The notes below the pieces were generated by a model, which did not search any database, was not told the origin of the DNA, and saw nothing but the letters and a program-made list of their open reading frames with translations. DNA of 64,000 nt from Acidobacteriota bacterium (lineage in GTDB: Bacteria; Acidobacteriota; Blastocatellia; Pyrinomonadales; Pyrinomonadaceae). The stretch is from NCBI GenBank assembly GCA_023436495.1, contig JAEZIT010000055.1:1-64000 (forward strand), read 5' to 3'. The translations under genes were made by a program, and so were the position numbers. Shown here piece by piece: positions 36,575 through 44,782 of this stretch (positions within the stretch are counted from its first letter, which is position 1; each line of letters starts with the position of its first letter).

Positions 36575-38995
36575 ATGGTTGATATCGAAGATTTTCCTGT
36601 CGGGCTTGCTGAAGGCGAGGCGATCGAGCCATTGATGCAGATCCCTTCGGAACTGCCTGTTTTGCCGCTACGCGACATTGTGATCTATCCGTTCATGATC
36701 GTTCCTTTGTTCGTGTCGCGCGACAAATCTATCCGCGCGGTCGAAGAGGCTCTGAGCGAAAACCGTATGATCCTCCTTGTTTCACAGAAGGACGCGAATA
36801 AGGAAGAGCCGACTCAGGACGAACTTTATGAAGTTGGAACCGTGGCGATCATCATGCGCATGCTGAAATTGCCGGATGGCCGAATTCGAATATTGATCCA
36901 AGGCCTTTCGCGCTGTCGTGTTGACCGTGTTATGCATGGCGGGGACTATGTGAAGGCGAACATAACGCCGATCTCCGAACCGCTTGCGCCTGAAAATTCG
37001 CTGGAGGTCGAAGCTCTCGTGCGAAACGTTCGCAGTTCGATGGAACGCGCCGCTAGCCTCGGCAAGAACATCTCGCCCGAGGTCCTCGCGATAATCGCGA
37101 ATCTGGACGATTCCGGACGCCTCGCGGACTTGTCGGCATCGAACCTGGAACTGAAGGTAGAAGACGCACAGAGTGTCCTGGATATGTTCGAACCAGTGCC
37201 GAGGCTGCGGCGCGTGAACGATCTTTTGAGCAAAGAGATCGACGTGCTAACGGTACAGGCTGAAATAAACACGCAAGCGCGGGCCGACATCGACCGATCG
37301 CAACGTGAATATTTCCTTCGCCAGCAGCTTAAGGCAATTCAGGCGGAACTCGGTGAAGGCAACGAACTCTTCGAAGAGATCGAAGCGTATCGCGGAAAGA
37401 TCCTGAAGGCCAAAATGCCCGAGAATGCCGAAGAAGAGTCGCTTCGTCAGCTCAAGAAGCTGGAGCGGATGCACCCGGATGCCGCGGAGACCGCGACGCT
37501 TCGAAACTGGCTCGACATAATGACCGAGCTGCCGTGGTCGACCGCGTCAAAGGACAACCTGAATCTTAGGAAAGCGGAAAAGATCCTAGACGAGGATCAC
37601 TATGGTCTCGAACGCGTCAAGGAACGCATGATTGAAGCTTTGGCTGTTCGAAAACTTCGCGAAAAGCCAAAGGGCTCGATCCTGTGCCTCGTCGGCCCGC
37701 CGGGAGTCGGTAAAACGTCGCTTGGCCGGTCGGTTGCACGCGCGTTGAACCGCAAATTCGTGCGACTGTCACTCGGCGGCCTTCATGACGAAGCCGAGAT
37801 CCGCGGTCATCGCCGCACATATGTGGGTGCGATGCCGGGCCGTATAATTCAAGCCGTGCAGCAGGCAGGTACAAATAATCCACTAATAATGCTGGACGAG
37901 ATCGACAAGGTCGGAGCGGATTTCCGAGGCGACCCGAGCAGTGCATTGCTCGAGGTGCTCGATCCCGAACAGAATTCGACGTTTCGCGACAATTATCTTG
38001 GCGTAACGTTCGACCTTTCGAACGTGATGTTCATGACGACGGCGAATGTACTAGATACGATTCAGCCCGCGCTGCGCGACCGAATGGAGATCATTTCGCT
38101 TTCAGGATACACCGAGGAAGAAAAGCTCGAGATCGCACGTCGGCACCTTGTTCCGAAGCAGATCGAAGAGAACGGCCTCGAAAAGGATGATGTTCGATTC
38201 GATCGGCGAGCGCTCGCCCGTATTGTCGGCGAATACACGCAGGAAGCGGGCCTTCGCCAACTCGAACGTGAGATCGGAAAGGTCTGCCGAACGATCGCGC
38301 GAACCAAAGCAGAGCTCGAAGGTAAATTCAAACCGATCAAGGTCACTACCGAAAATTTAAAGGATTTCTTGCGGGTTCCCAAGATCTTTACCGAAGGGGC
38401 ACTGAAAAAGAACGAGATCGGGACGGTCACGGGATTGGCGTGGACTGCGGTTGGCGGCGATATTCTCTTTGTTGAAGCAATTAAAACGCGCGGTAAGGGT
38501 AAATTATTACTCACCGGCCAGATCGGCGAAGTTATGCAGGAATCAGCGCAGGCAGCATTCTCATTCGCGAAGGCCCGTGCGACGCAGATCGGGATCAACG
38601 AGGAAATGTTCGACGATTACGACATTCACATACACTTGCCGGAAGGCGCGATTCCGAAAGACGGTCCTTCAGCAGGTATCACGATGGCGACAGCTTTAGT
38701 GTCGGTGCTGTCGCAGAGGCCTGTACGCAAAGAGGTCGCGATGACCGGCGAGATCACTTTACGTGGCAACGTCCTGCCCATCGGCGGAGTCAAAGAAAAG
38801 ATGCTCGCGGCACGGCGTGCACGGCTGAAAACCGTCATCTTGCCGGAAAAGAACCGACGAGACCTTGAAGATCTTCCACAGGAAGTACGCGACGATTTGA
38901 ACTTTATTTTCGTAGACAATGTTTTGGAAGTGTTCGACGCAGCGTTGATGGGACCGAAAAAACGAGCTGAAAAGGCCGTAGCGAGACGGGCATAA
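36575..38995 (+). CDS. lon: ATP-dependent protease Lon
   Basis: An 806-residue LonA protease that degrades damaged and regulatory proteins in the cytoplasm. The N-terminal LON substrate-binding domain (about 25-215) begins LPVLPLRDIVIYPFM. The AAA+ domain has Walker A GPPGVGKTSLGR (about 373) and Walker B PLIMLDEIDK. The C-terminal S16 protease domain has catalytic Ser in DGPSAGITMATAL (about 695) and Lys in GGVKEKMLAARRA (about 738). Full length for the family. I see no CIRCE element or sigma-32-like promoter upstream. Confidence 0.98.
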   Translation: MVDIEDFPVGLAEGEAIEPLMQIPSELPVLPLRDIVIYPFMIVPLFVSRDKSIRAVEEALSENRMILLVSQKDANKEEPTQDELYEVGTVAIIMRMLKLPDGRIRILIQGLSRCRVDRVMHGGDYVKANITPISEPLAPENSLEVEALVRNVRSSMERAASLGKNISPEVLAIIANLDDSGRLADLSASNLELKVEDAQSVLDMFEPVPRLRRVNDLLSKEIDVLTVQAEINTQARADIDRSQREYFLRQQLKAIQAELGEGNELFEEIEAYRGKILKAKMPENAEEESLRQLKKLERMHPDAAETATLRNWLDIMTELPWSTASKDNLNLRKAEKILDEDHYGLERVKERMIEALAVRKLREKPKGSILCLVGPPGVGKTSLGRSVARALNRKFVRLSLGGLHDEAEIRGHRRTYVGAMPGRIIQAVQQAGTNNPLIMLDEIDKVGADFRGDPSSALLEVLDPEQNSTFRDNYLGVTFDLSNVMFMTTANVLDTIQPALRDRMEIISLSGYTEEEKLEIARRHLVPKQIEENGLEKDDVRFDRRALARIVGEYTQEAGLRQLEREIGKVCRTIARTKAELEGKFKPIKVTTENLKDFLRVPKIFTEGALKKNEIGTVTGLAWTAVGGDILFVEAIKTRGKGKLLLTGQIGEVMQESAQAAFSFAKARATQIGINEEMFDDYDIHIHLPEGAIPKDGPSAGITMATALVSVLSQRPVRKEVAMTGEITLRGNVLPIGGVKEKMLAARRARLKTVILPEKNRRDLEDLPQEVRDDLNFIFVDNVLEVFDAALMGPKKRAEKAVARRA

Positions 38996-39017
38996 ACCGC
39001 CCAAATTGGCGAAATCA

Positions 39018-39046
39018 TTGACGTTTACGCGGTTTAGTGGTAAATT
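39018..39046 (+). promoter_or_regulatory. Candidate sigma-70 promoter for the lytic transglycosylase
   Basis: TTGACG (39018-39023), a 17-base spacer and TAAATT (39041-39046). This would give a leader of about 155 bases before ATG 39209. A short direct repeat, CGGTTTAG, occurs twice here (39029-39036 and 39051-39058). Confidence 0.4.
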
Positions 39047-39208
39047 TACACGGTTTAGCCGCCTTCCGGCGAGTGAACTGCAATTCGTTCTGAATTGAAA
39101 CTTTTTGCCGCGTCGGGCGTTTAGAAATACTGACGCATAAAGATTTAGGTCGTTTTAAGAATTCGCCCTAACCCTGAAGGAACCTACTGAGGAGTATAGA
39201 CGAACTGA

Positions 39209-41032
39209 ATGAAAACAACCGTTAGCAGGTTTTTCGGTAATACTGCACTTTTACTTACTGTATTTTTAACGGCTGCCTTTGCGCAGACGACAAGTATAAC
39301 TTCCAGCAATCAGACGGTTACACCGGAAGTTGCTCAGGCAAATGCTGCGATCGCTAAAGTTCTTGACGATTCCGGCAGATCTTTTCTTGACGGCCTTATG
39401 GCCTTTAAGGATAATCGCCGGTCGGACGCAGGCGAGAAGTTTGACAAAGCCGTCGAAACCTTTCTGTATTCAACGCTGAACATACAGAAAGAACAGCGTT
39501 TACAGTCGTGTTACAACCAGCTGATCGAGACGGTTTATCGAATCGAATTTCCGTCCGAAGCACAACTTCCGCAGATCAGAAGCTTGTCCGCGACTTGTGC
39601 ATGGAGCTGGAACGCAAACGATTTTCAGCTTGCTGATGCCGTTTCGGCGCTAGTTAAGCCCGGTCAGGCAAAGCCGAACGCTGCCGATTCTGCAACGCTT
39701 GCGGCTGCCGCCGGCGGAATCCTACAGCCGAAGGAGACGCTGATCGGATTCAACGAACAGGGATTCGAGCCTTCGCCGTTGGATGAACTTGCAAAACTTG
39801 AACTGACCCCCGACGAACAAGCTATTGAAGGCAGCCCACTCGCTCAACAGCAATATCAATATATTCAGTACGCCGTTGCTAACCGTTCGCTTGGATTCAG
39901 CTTTCAGGTCCATCCGATGATCCAGCAGTTCATTAACTATTACCGCGGACGCGGCCGGACGACGATGGAAACCGGTCTGTACCGTTCGGGAATGTTCATG
40001 AGCATGGCCCGTCAGATCTTCCGCGAGGAGGGAATTCCGGAGAACGTCGCATGGCTTGGACAGGTTGAGAGTGCATGGAAACCGACCGCGCTTTCGTGGG
40101 CGGCGGCATCGGGCCTATGGCAGTTTATTCCGGGCACGGGAGCCCGATTTGGCCTGCGCCGCACGGCTCACGTGGACGAACGCAACAGCTTCGATGAAGC
40201 GACACGAGCATCGGCCCGTTACTTGAAGTTCCTCGCGAACCGCTACAACGGCAATTGGGAGTTGGCGCTTGCCGCCTACAACTCTGGTGAGGGCAACGTC
40301 GATCGTGCTATTCGCCGAGCCGGAGTCGCGAATTTCTGGGTCGCATACCCGTATTTGCCCCGTGAGACGCGAAACTATGTTCCGAACATTCTTGCAACGA
40401 TCCTGATCGCGAACAACCCGCAGCAGTACGGCTTCGGACACATTCGTCCGGCCGCCCCGCTCCGTTATGACCGAGTTCGCGTGCCGGCTTCGACAAATTT
40501 GTCGATATTGGCTCAGGCCTCCGACACAAGCGTTCAATATCTCCGCTATCTTAATCCGCACCTCCGTAGCAATAGCACGCCGCCCGAGCCGTACGTCGTC
40601 AACGTACCGCCGGGTAAAGCGAACGAGGTTGTCGCTGTGTTCAAGCGAATGCCGGCTTCGAAGATCAATAATTCCAACCTGGCAAATTCCGCTGCGGGCG
40701 AGACTTGGCAGAACATTTCGAACCGCACCGGTGTAAGCGTTGATGCTCTGATGGCGGCAAATCCGGGAATGAAGGCTCCGCGAGGCAAGGTCTTTGTGCC
40801 GGTGAGCGGAAACAACGTGCAGACAACGAGTTATTCTCGGCCGACAAGCCCGGCTCCGTCTGTTCAGGCGAATCCCGGCGTTAAGATCGTTAAGGCGATG
40901 TCCGGCGATACCGTCGCGAAGCTTGCCGCACGCCACAAAGCCGATGCGGTCGAAGTTGCGAAATTTAACGGCCTTCTGACGAACTCGGTTCTCGGAGCAG
41001 GCCGCGAGATCAAGATCCCAGCCGGAAAATAA
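39209..41032 (+). CDS. Secreted lytic transglycosylase with LysM domains (MltD-like)
   Basis: A 607-residue exported protein with a signal peptide (about 1-25, ending AFAQTT). An Ala-rich N-terminal region of unknown role (about 30-215) leads to an SLT transglycosylase domain (about 250-400). Its core is PENVAWLGQVESAWKPTALS (catalytic Glu) and AAASGLWQFIPGTGARFGL, then LAAYNSGEGNVDRAI. Two LysM-like peptidoglycan-binding modules lie at about 475-535 (TWQNISNRTGVSVDALMAAN) and 560-605 (GDTVAKLAARHKADAVEVAK). It cleaves glycan strands in the periplasm. A terminator follows the stop codon. Confidence 0.95.
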   Translation: MKTTVSRFFGNTALLLTVFLTAAFAQTTSITSSNQTVTPEVAQANAAIAKVLDDSGRSFLDGLMAFKDNRRSDAGEKFDKAVETFLYSTLNIQKEQRLQSCYNQLIETVYRIEFPSEAQLPQIRSLSATCAWSWNANDFQLADAVSALVKPGQAKPNAADSATLAAAAGGILQPKETLIGFNEQGFEPSPLDELAKLELTPDEQAIEGSPLAQQQYQYIQYAVANRSLGFSFQVHPMIQQFINYYRGRGRTTMETGLYRSGMFMSMARQIFREEGIPENVAWLGQVESAWKPTALSWAAASGLWQFIPGTGARFGLRRTAHVDERNSFDEATRASARYLKFLANRYNGNWELALAAYNSGEGNVDRAIRRAGVANFWVAYPYLPRETRNYVPNILATILIANNPQQYGFGHIRPAAPLRYDRVRVPASTNLSILAQASDTSVQYLRYLNPHLRSNSTPPEPYVVNVPPGKANEVVAVFKRMPASKINNSNLANSAAGETWQNISNRTGVSVDALMAANPGMKAPRGKVFVPVSGNNVQTTSYSRPTSPAPSVQANPGVKIVKAMSGDTVAKLAARHKADAVEVAKFNGLLTNSVLGAGREIKIPAGK

Positions 41033-41051
41033 GTGCTGAGAGTAATTTTCG

Positions 41052-41087
41052 AAAAGTCGAGTTTGGAAATTCAAACTCGACTTTTTT
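41052..41087 (+). terminator. Terminator between transglycosylase and GntR genes
   Basis: A 14-bp perfect stem (41052-41065 with 41072-41085) with loop GAAATT and a T-run to 41087. It ends only four bases before the GntR start codon, so it occupies the space where a ribosome-binding site would be expected. Confidence 0.85.
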
Positions 41088-41091
41088 GTTT

Positions 41092-41997
41092 ATGAAGATC
41101 TGGCTTTCCAAGAATTCCGAGGTGTCGATCCGCCAACAACTCGTAGCGCAGATCGAACTTGGGATCGCCAGCGATGACCTAAAACCGGGCGAACGCCTAC
41201 CGAGCATTCGCGAACTCGCCCGGCGTTTTGGCGTCCATCAGAATACGATCTCGGCGGCATACGCAGAACTTGCAGACGCGGGACTGATCGAATTCAGGAA
41301 GGGAAGCGGGTCCTTCGTAAAAGAAAGATCCGACGATTTTGTGACGCCCACGATCGCCGCCGTTGTCGATGACATGCTCGCAGCAGCGTCCGCCCGCGGA
41401 TTTTCGCCGCGTCACATTTACGACGAGATCGGCACGCGACTTAATTCAAACCGAAAGCGAAAGGTCTTCGTGATCGAGCCCGACGAGGGCCTTTGCGAAA
41501 TAATTATCACGGAAATTTCACAACGCATGAACACGGAGTGCGTCTCGATCACTTGCGACGAACTTTTAGGCTGGCCGGCTAGTGAATCTCTGGTCGTGGC
41601 GATGTACGATGAGAAACCGAAGCTTGAACGTCTGCTTCACGAAGGCCGTAAATGCGTCTTTCTTAGGGCAAATTCAGTTTCCGCGTCATTGAAAGGAAGG
41701 ACGCGGCCGAAAGAAGGGGACCTACTTGCGGTCATTTCCGGCTGGCAGGATTTCATTTTATTTTCCCAGCTTTACCTCACCGCCGCTCGCATCGACCCGG
41801 AATCGCTAATGTTTCGGTCCACGACCGAAACGGATTGGCGCCGCGGCATTGACTCCGCTTCAATCCTGATCTGCGATATGGCTTCCGCGCGTCTTTTTCC
41901 AAATGACAGCCGCGTAATCATATTCGAATTGCTGAGCGAAGCGTCGATCGCCGAACTTCGCGCCGCACTAACATTTGACTCAGATGTATCACTTTGA
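41092..41997 (+). CDS. GntR family transcriptional regulator
   Basis: A 301-residue regulator. The N-terminal winged helix (about 5-75) is clear: GERLPSIRELARRFGVHQNTISAAYAELADAGLIEF. The remaining 220 residues are not an aminotransferase (MocR) domain. They begin with a helical linker and then alternate strands and helices (KVFVIEPDEGLCEIIITEIS), which could be a ligand-binding domain. The ligand is unknown. The ATG follows the terminator by four bases with no ribosome-binding site, so translation may be weak or leaderless. Confidence 0.85.
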   Translation: MKIWLSKNSEVSIRQQLVAQIELGIASDDLKPGERLPSIRELARRFGVHQNTISAAYAELADAGLIEFRKGSGSFVKERSDDFVTPTIAAVVDDMLAAASARGFSPRHIYDEIGTRLNSNRKRKVFVIEPDEGLCEIIITEISQRMNTECVSITCDELLGWPASESLVVAMYDEKPKLERLLHEGRKCVFLRANSVSASLKGRTRPKEGDLLAVISGWQDFILFSQLYLTAARIDPESLMFRSTTETDWRRGIDSASILICDMASARLFPNDSRVIIFELLSEASIAELRAALTFDSDVSL

Positions 41998-42064
41998 AAA
42001 AGTGTCATAGTACAACGGTCGCTGTAGCACACCCCGCTTCATAATTCCCTTCGGGAGATAATTT

Positions 42065-42532
42065 ATGAAGCAATCTATCAAATTTATACTCGTCGTGGTT
42101 TTGCTTGCTTACGCTGCCGTGCCAGGGTTTGCACAGGCCGCGGGCGATTGGTCTGCGGTCCAGAACCTTAGTTCCGGACGTAAGTTGATAGTCCGAACTC
42201 GCGAGGGCCGCGAATTGAAGGCAAAATTCGTTTCGGCGACGGATTCGGCCATAACAGTCCGGACAGACGGCCGCGGCGCAAATATCAACCGCGACGCAAT
42301 TGACAGCGTTTACGGTGCAAAGCAAGGTTCGCGGCTAAAAAGTGCATTCCGCGGAGCCGTGTTTGGCGGGCTGATCGGCGTCGGAGTGCTGGGAGCCTAT
42401 ACAATCGCCGCCAAAGCGGATCCCCTGATTCCGGTAGCAGGCGTGCTATATGGCGTTCCTACAGGGGCCGCAATCGGTGCCGCTGCCGGCGGCAAATCCA
42501 AGAAGGGCGAACTTATTTATAAGGCGCCCTGA
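42065..42532 (+). CDS. Hypothetical exported protein
   Basis: A 155-residue protein with a signal peptide (about 1-25, ending GFAQAAG). A small beta-rich domain (KLIVRTREGRELKAKFVSATDSAITV) resembles a short Sm-like or PRC-type barrel. A Gly/Ala-rich hydrophobic region (about 100-145, with FGGLIGVGVLGAYTI and GAAIGAAAGG) is like glycine-zipper segments. It is probably periplasmic or membrane-associated; no named family. GGGAG lies about eight bases before ATG 42065. It follows the GntR gene by 67 bases. Confidence 0.75.
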   Translation: MKQSIKFILVVVLLAYAAVPGFAQAAGDWSAVQNLSSGRKLIVRTREGRELKAKFVSATDSAITVRTDGRGANINRDAIDSVYGAKQGSRLKSAFRGAVFGGLIGVGVLGAYTIAAKADPLIPVAGVLYGVPTGAAIGAAAGGKSKKGELIYKAP

Positions 42533-42569
42533 TGTATCATTTCAATGCAGAATCGCGGGCACGCGGCTT

Positions 42570-42598
42570 GCTCCTTCTCAATCTAAATGAGAAGGAGC
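42570..42598 (+). promoter_or_regulatory. Hairpin that covers the ribosome-binding site of the next gene
   Basis: GCTCCTTCTCA (42570-42580) and TGAGAAGGAGC (42588-42598) form a perfect 11-bp stem with a 7-base loop. The 3' arm contains the whole AAGGAG ribosome-binding site (42592-42597) of the small gene starting at 42605. No T-run follows, so it does not look like a terminator. It could control translation. Confidence 0.6.
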
Positions 42599-42604
42599 TT
42601 GTTT

Positions 42605-42853
42605 ATGCAGAGAGAAACGCAGAATCCGGACGTAAATTCTATTCCCGACGAGAATTATGGTGCTCATGAGGGGGTCGAACGCGATGGGCGAGACGATGCA
42701 AATGACGTCGAGGGCGGCCAACGCGACGAAGTCATCATTCCAGTGCCGCCCGATCAGAAGCCAGCCGCTCCAATTGAGGAGCCGCCCGAAACGCACAAAC
42801 CGCCAATGGGCGACGTTGATGACAGCCCGAAACGCATTGCGGACGAGAGTTAA
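42605..42853 (+). CDS. Small acidic, proline-rich protein
   Basis: An 82-residue soluble protein starting MQRETQNPDVNSIPDENYG. It is rich in Asp, Glu and Pro with no hydrophobic stretch and is probably disordered (IPVPPDQKPAAPIEEPPE). The strong AAGGAG site seven bases before ATG 42605 supports translation, while an 11-bp hairpin covers that site. No family is recognised. It ends 43 bases before the Rrf2 promoter. Confidence 0.55.
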   Translation: MQRETQNPDVNSIPDENYGAHEGVERDGRDDANDVEGGQRDEVIIPVPPDQKPAAPIEEPPETHKPPMGDVDDSPKRIADES

Positions 42854-42895
42854 CGGCGTATAGGCAGGTATCAACAAAAAAAATCAAAAAAACAG

Positions 42896-42924
42896 TTGAC
42901 AGAATTTTCATCTGTAACTATACT
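42896..42924 (+). promoter_or_regulatory. Strong sigma-70 promoter of the Rrf2 gene
   Basis: TTGACA (42896-42901), exactly 17 bases, TATACT (42919-42924): a full-consensus -35 and near-consensus -10. The predicted transcript start is near 42931, only about four bases before the ATG, so the mRNA may be almost leaderless. Confidence 0.8.
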
Positions 42925-42932
42925 TGTTACAG
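42912..42932 (+). promoter_or_regulatory. Rrf2 operator on its own promoter
   Basis: A perfect inverted repeat, CTGTAAC (42912-42918) and GTTACAG (42926-42932), spaced by seven bases that contain the -10 element. A bound dimer would block RNA polymerase. It lies immediately before the regulator's start codon, the usual place for an autoregulatory site. The assignment to Rrf2 is inferred. Confidence 0.75.
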
Positions 42933-42934
42933 TT

Positions 42935-43414
42935 ATGGCGGCTAATAGTCAATTTTCGATAGCGATCCATATATTGACGATGCTTGCAGAACACGAGGGC
43001 GAGAATGTGAAGTCCGAGTGCTTGGCCGGCAGCGTAAATACGAATGCGGTCGTTATTCGCAGATTGATGTGTCAGCTTGCCGGAGCAAATATTGTGGTTT
43101 CTCAAACGGGAGCTGCAGGAGGTACCAGATTGGCAAAGAGACCGGCAGATATTCACCTGGACGAGGTGTTTGGTGCCGTCTCCCACGGGGAAGTCTTCGC
43201 GCTTCATCCGAACACGCCAAATCAGGATTGTCCGATAGGCAAAAATATAGAATCGGTTCTGTGCAATTTGCAGAAGGAGATCGACAGGTCGGTCAGTGAT
43301 ACTCTGGGCCGATACACTCTCCAAACGATTCTTGAACAGGTCGAACAAGGGATTGATGGCCCGCAAGGCCATGCTTTCGAACAGGGGCCGATGATCGAGC
43401 CAGGGCAGGCATAA
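42935..43414 (+). CDS. Rrf2 family transcriptional regulator (YwnA-like)
   Basis: A 159-residue Rrf2 regulator. The winged helix begins NSQFSIAIHILTMLAEHEGE, with SVNTNAVVIRRLMCQLAGA as the recognition region. The wing follows (GAAGGTRLAKRPADIHLDEVFGAV), then FALHPNTPNQDCPIG typical of YwnA-like members. Four cysteines are present (about residues 29, 46, 98 and 108), giving scope for thiol-based sensing, but the Cys spacing is not that of the Fe-S regulators IscR or NsrR. The start is ATG 42935 after the operator. It heads a block of redox genes and probably represses it and itself. Confidence 0.92.
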   Translation: MAANSQFSIAIHILTMLAEHEGENVKSECLAGSVNTNAVVIRRLMCQLAGANIVVSQTGAAGGTRLAKRPADIHLDEVFGAVSHGEVFALHPNTPNQDCPIGKNIESVLCNLQKEIDRSVSDTLGRYTLQTILEQVEQGIDGPQGHAFEQGPMIEPGQA

Positions 43415-43429
43415 TTTTTTTGTCTTGAT

Positions 43430-43450
43430 TTGTACCAAACATAGTTACAA
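43430..43450 (+). promoter_or_regulatory. Second Rrf2-type operator, before the nitroreductase gene
   Basis: TTGTACC (43430-43436) and GTTACAA (43444-43450) with a 7-base spacer. This has the same half-site and spacing as the operator at 42912, with one mismatch in the left arm. It lies 18 bases before ATG 43469. I cannot place a good -35/-10 pair around it. Confidence 0.55.
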
Positions 43451-43468
43451 AAGGAAGGGTAAGTTTTT

Positions 43469-44137
43469 ATGAGAGCGAACATAGGGACCAAGCGGAAATT
43501 CTCGACGAACGAATTCATACTAGACAGTCTTAATTGGCGTTATGCAGCAAAACGATACGATCCGTCGCGAATAATTTCCGATACCGACTTTGAAACGCTG
43601 ATGGAATCGTTGCGGCTCGCGCCGTCGAGCATCGGGCTACAGCCATATAAGTTCATTGTCGTAAACGATCGGGAAACCCGTGAGAAATTGAAGGCAGCAT
43701 CGGGCCAGTCGCAATTCACGGACGCGTCACATTTGATCGTCTTCGCCTACAAGAAGAGCTTCAGCGAAAACGATATCGCACGTTCAGTAGAGATCGTAAA
43801 ACAAGGTTGGAAGCAGTCGGATGCCGAAAGCTCCGGGTTTGAAACCATGGTGCGAGGCGCTGCCGAAAAGGCCGCGAACGGCGGGTTTCTAGAGACGTGG
43901 AATTCGCGGCAGGCGTATATTGCGCTGGGGTTTTTACTCGAAACGGCTGCCCTACTGGGCATCGACGCGACGCCGATGGAAGGGTTCGACGCTTCAAGGT
44001 TCAACGAAATTCTCGGTTTGGAAGACCATTCGGCGGTCGTTGCGGTCGCACTCGGCTACCGCGACGCCGAAAACGATTGGCTCGTAAAAAAGGAAAAGGT
44101 CCGCAAGGAAGCGGCCGAGTTGTTTGAAATTGTATAA
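43469..44137 (+). CDS. NAD(P)H-dependent nitroreductase family protein (NfsB-like)
   Basis: A 222-residue FMN-dependent oxidoreductase. Family features are LNWRYAAKRYDPSR near the N-terminus (FMN phosphate contact), SLRLAPSSIGLQPYKFIVV, and a C-terminal GLEDHSAVVAVALGYRD. Such enzymes reduce nitroaromatics, quinones and other electrophiles by two-electron steps using NAD(P)H. In Bacillus, nitroreductase and DoxX genes sit together in quinone-stress operons (MhqR regulon), as here. AAGGAAGGG lies about 10 bases before ATG 43469. The operator-like site upstream suggests Rrf2 control. Confidence 0.92.
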   Translation: MRANIGTKRKFSTNEFILDSLNWRYAAKRYDPSRIISDTDFETLMESLRLAPSSIGLQPYKFIVVNDRETREKLKAASGQSQFTDASHLIVFAYKKSFSENDIARSVEIVKQGWKQSDAESSGFETMVRGAAEKAANGGFLETWNSRQAYIALGFLLETAALLGIDATPMEGFDASRFNEILGLEDHSAVVAVALGYRDAENDWLVKKEKVRKEAAELFEIV

Positions 44138-44188
44138 CGCGCGGCTGAATTAGCCGGCAGATCCTTATTAACTTATTGGAGGGCAGTA

Positions 44189-44611
44189 ATGAACGGATCT
44201 TTAATATCGTGGTCGCCGCGTATGCTTAGCATACTGCGGATTGTTGCAGGATTTTTAATGCTATGGCACGGAAGCCAAAAGCTGTTCGATTATCCGGCTT
44301 CGGCCGGCGGCTACGGCGGAGCTTTGATCATCACGGCCGGAATTATTGAATTTTTCGGCGGCCTGACGGTCATGATCGGGTTTCTAACACGTCCGGCCGC
44401 GTTTTTACTGAGCGGGCTAATGGCATTTGCTTATTTTATGGCACACGCTCCGGCCGGATTTCTGCCGCTGGAGAACAAAGGCGAGTTAGCAGCGATTTAC
44501 AGCTTTCTCTACCTATATTTCGTGTTTGCCGGCGGCGGTGTCTGGAGCATAGACGCATTGATCTCGCGGTCGCAACCGGAAATAACGGCCACAGCGGCCG
44601 AAGCGGCATGA
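44189..44611 (+). CDS. DoxX family membrane protein
   Basis: A 140-residue protein with four hydrophobic helices typical of DoxX: LRIVAGFLMLWHGSQKLFDY (with the conserved His/Gly/Lys), IITAGIIEFFGGLTVMIGF, FLLSGLMAFAYFMAHAPAG, and a final helix with FLYLYFVFAGGG. DoxX-like proteins accompany detoxifying oxidoreductases in thiol and quinone stress operons. A membrane redox role is suspected but not settled. GGAGGG lies seven bases before ATG 44189, and the gene follows the nitroreductase by 51 bases. Confidence 0.92.
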   Translation: MNGSLISWSPRMLSILRIVAGFLMLWHGSQKLFDYPASAGGYGGALIITAGIIEFFGGLTVMIGFLTRPAAFLLSGLMAFAYFMAHAPAGFLPLENKGELAAIYSFLYLYFVFAGGGVWSIDALISRSQPEITATAAEAA

Positions 44612-44782
44612 GCGCACCGGAGTATTAGTCATGTTCGCACATTTTAAACATTGTCTCGTTTCAGGCTGTAGCGTGCCAACTGTGGTGCTTGGCTTTTCAT
44701 CGGGAGCACTGCGGCTGTACCCATGGCTGATGCGAGTTAGCAATCTGCTTTACAGGCTTGTTCAGTAATTTGGGGGTTTTAC

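Noticed and set aside
40115..41074. 319-residue open frame opposite the lytic transglycosylase gene
   Set aside because: Antisense shadow of a clear SLT-LysM gene; Arg/Cys/His-rich with no domain.
44631..44768. 45-residue frame (starts MFAHFKHCLVSG) between DoxX and the thioredoxin-like gene
   Set aside because: A GGAG lies nine bases upstream, but the sequence shows no family or membrane pattern; too little support.
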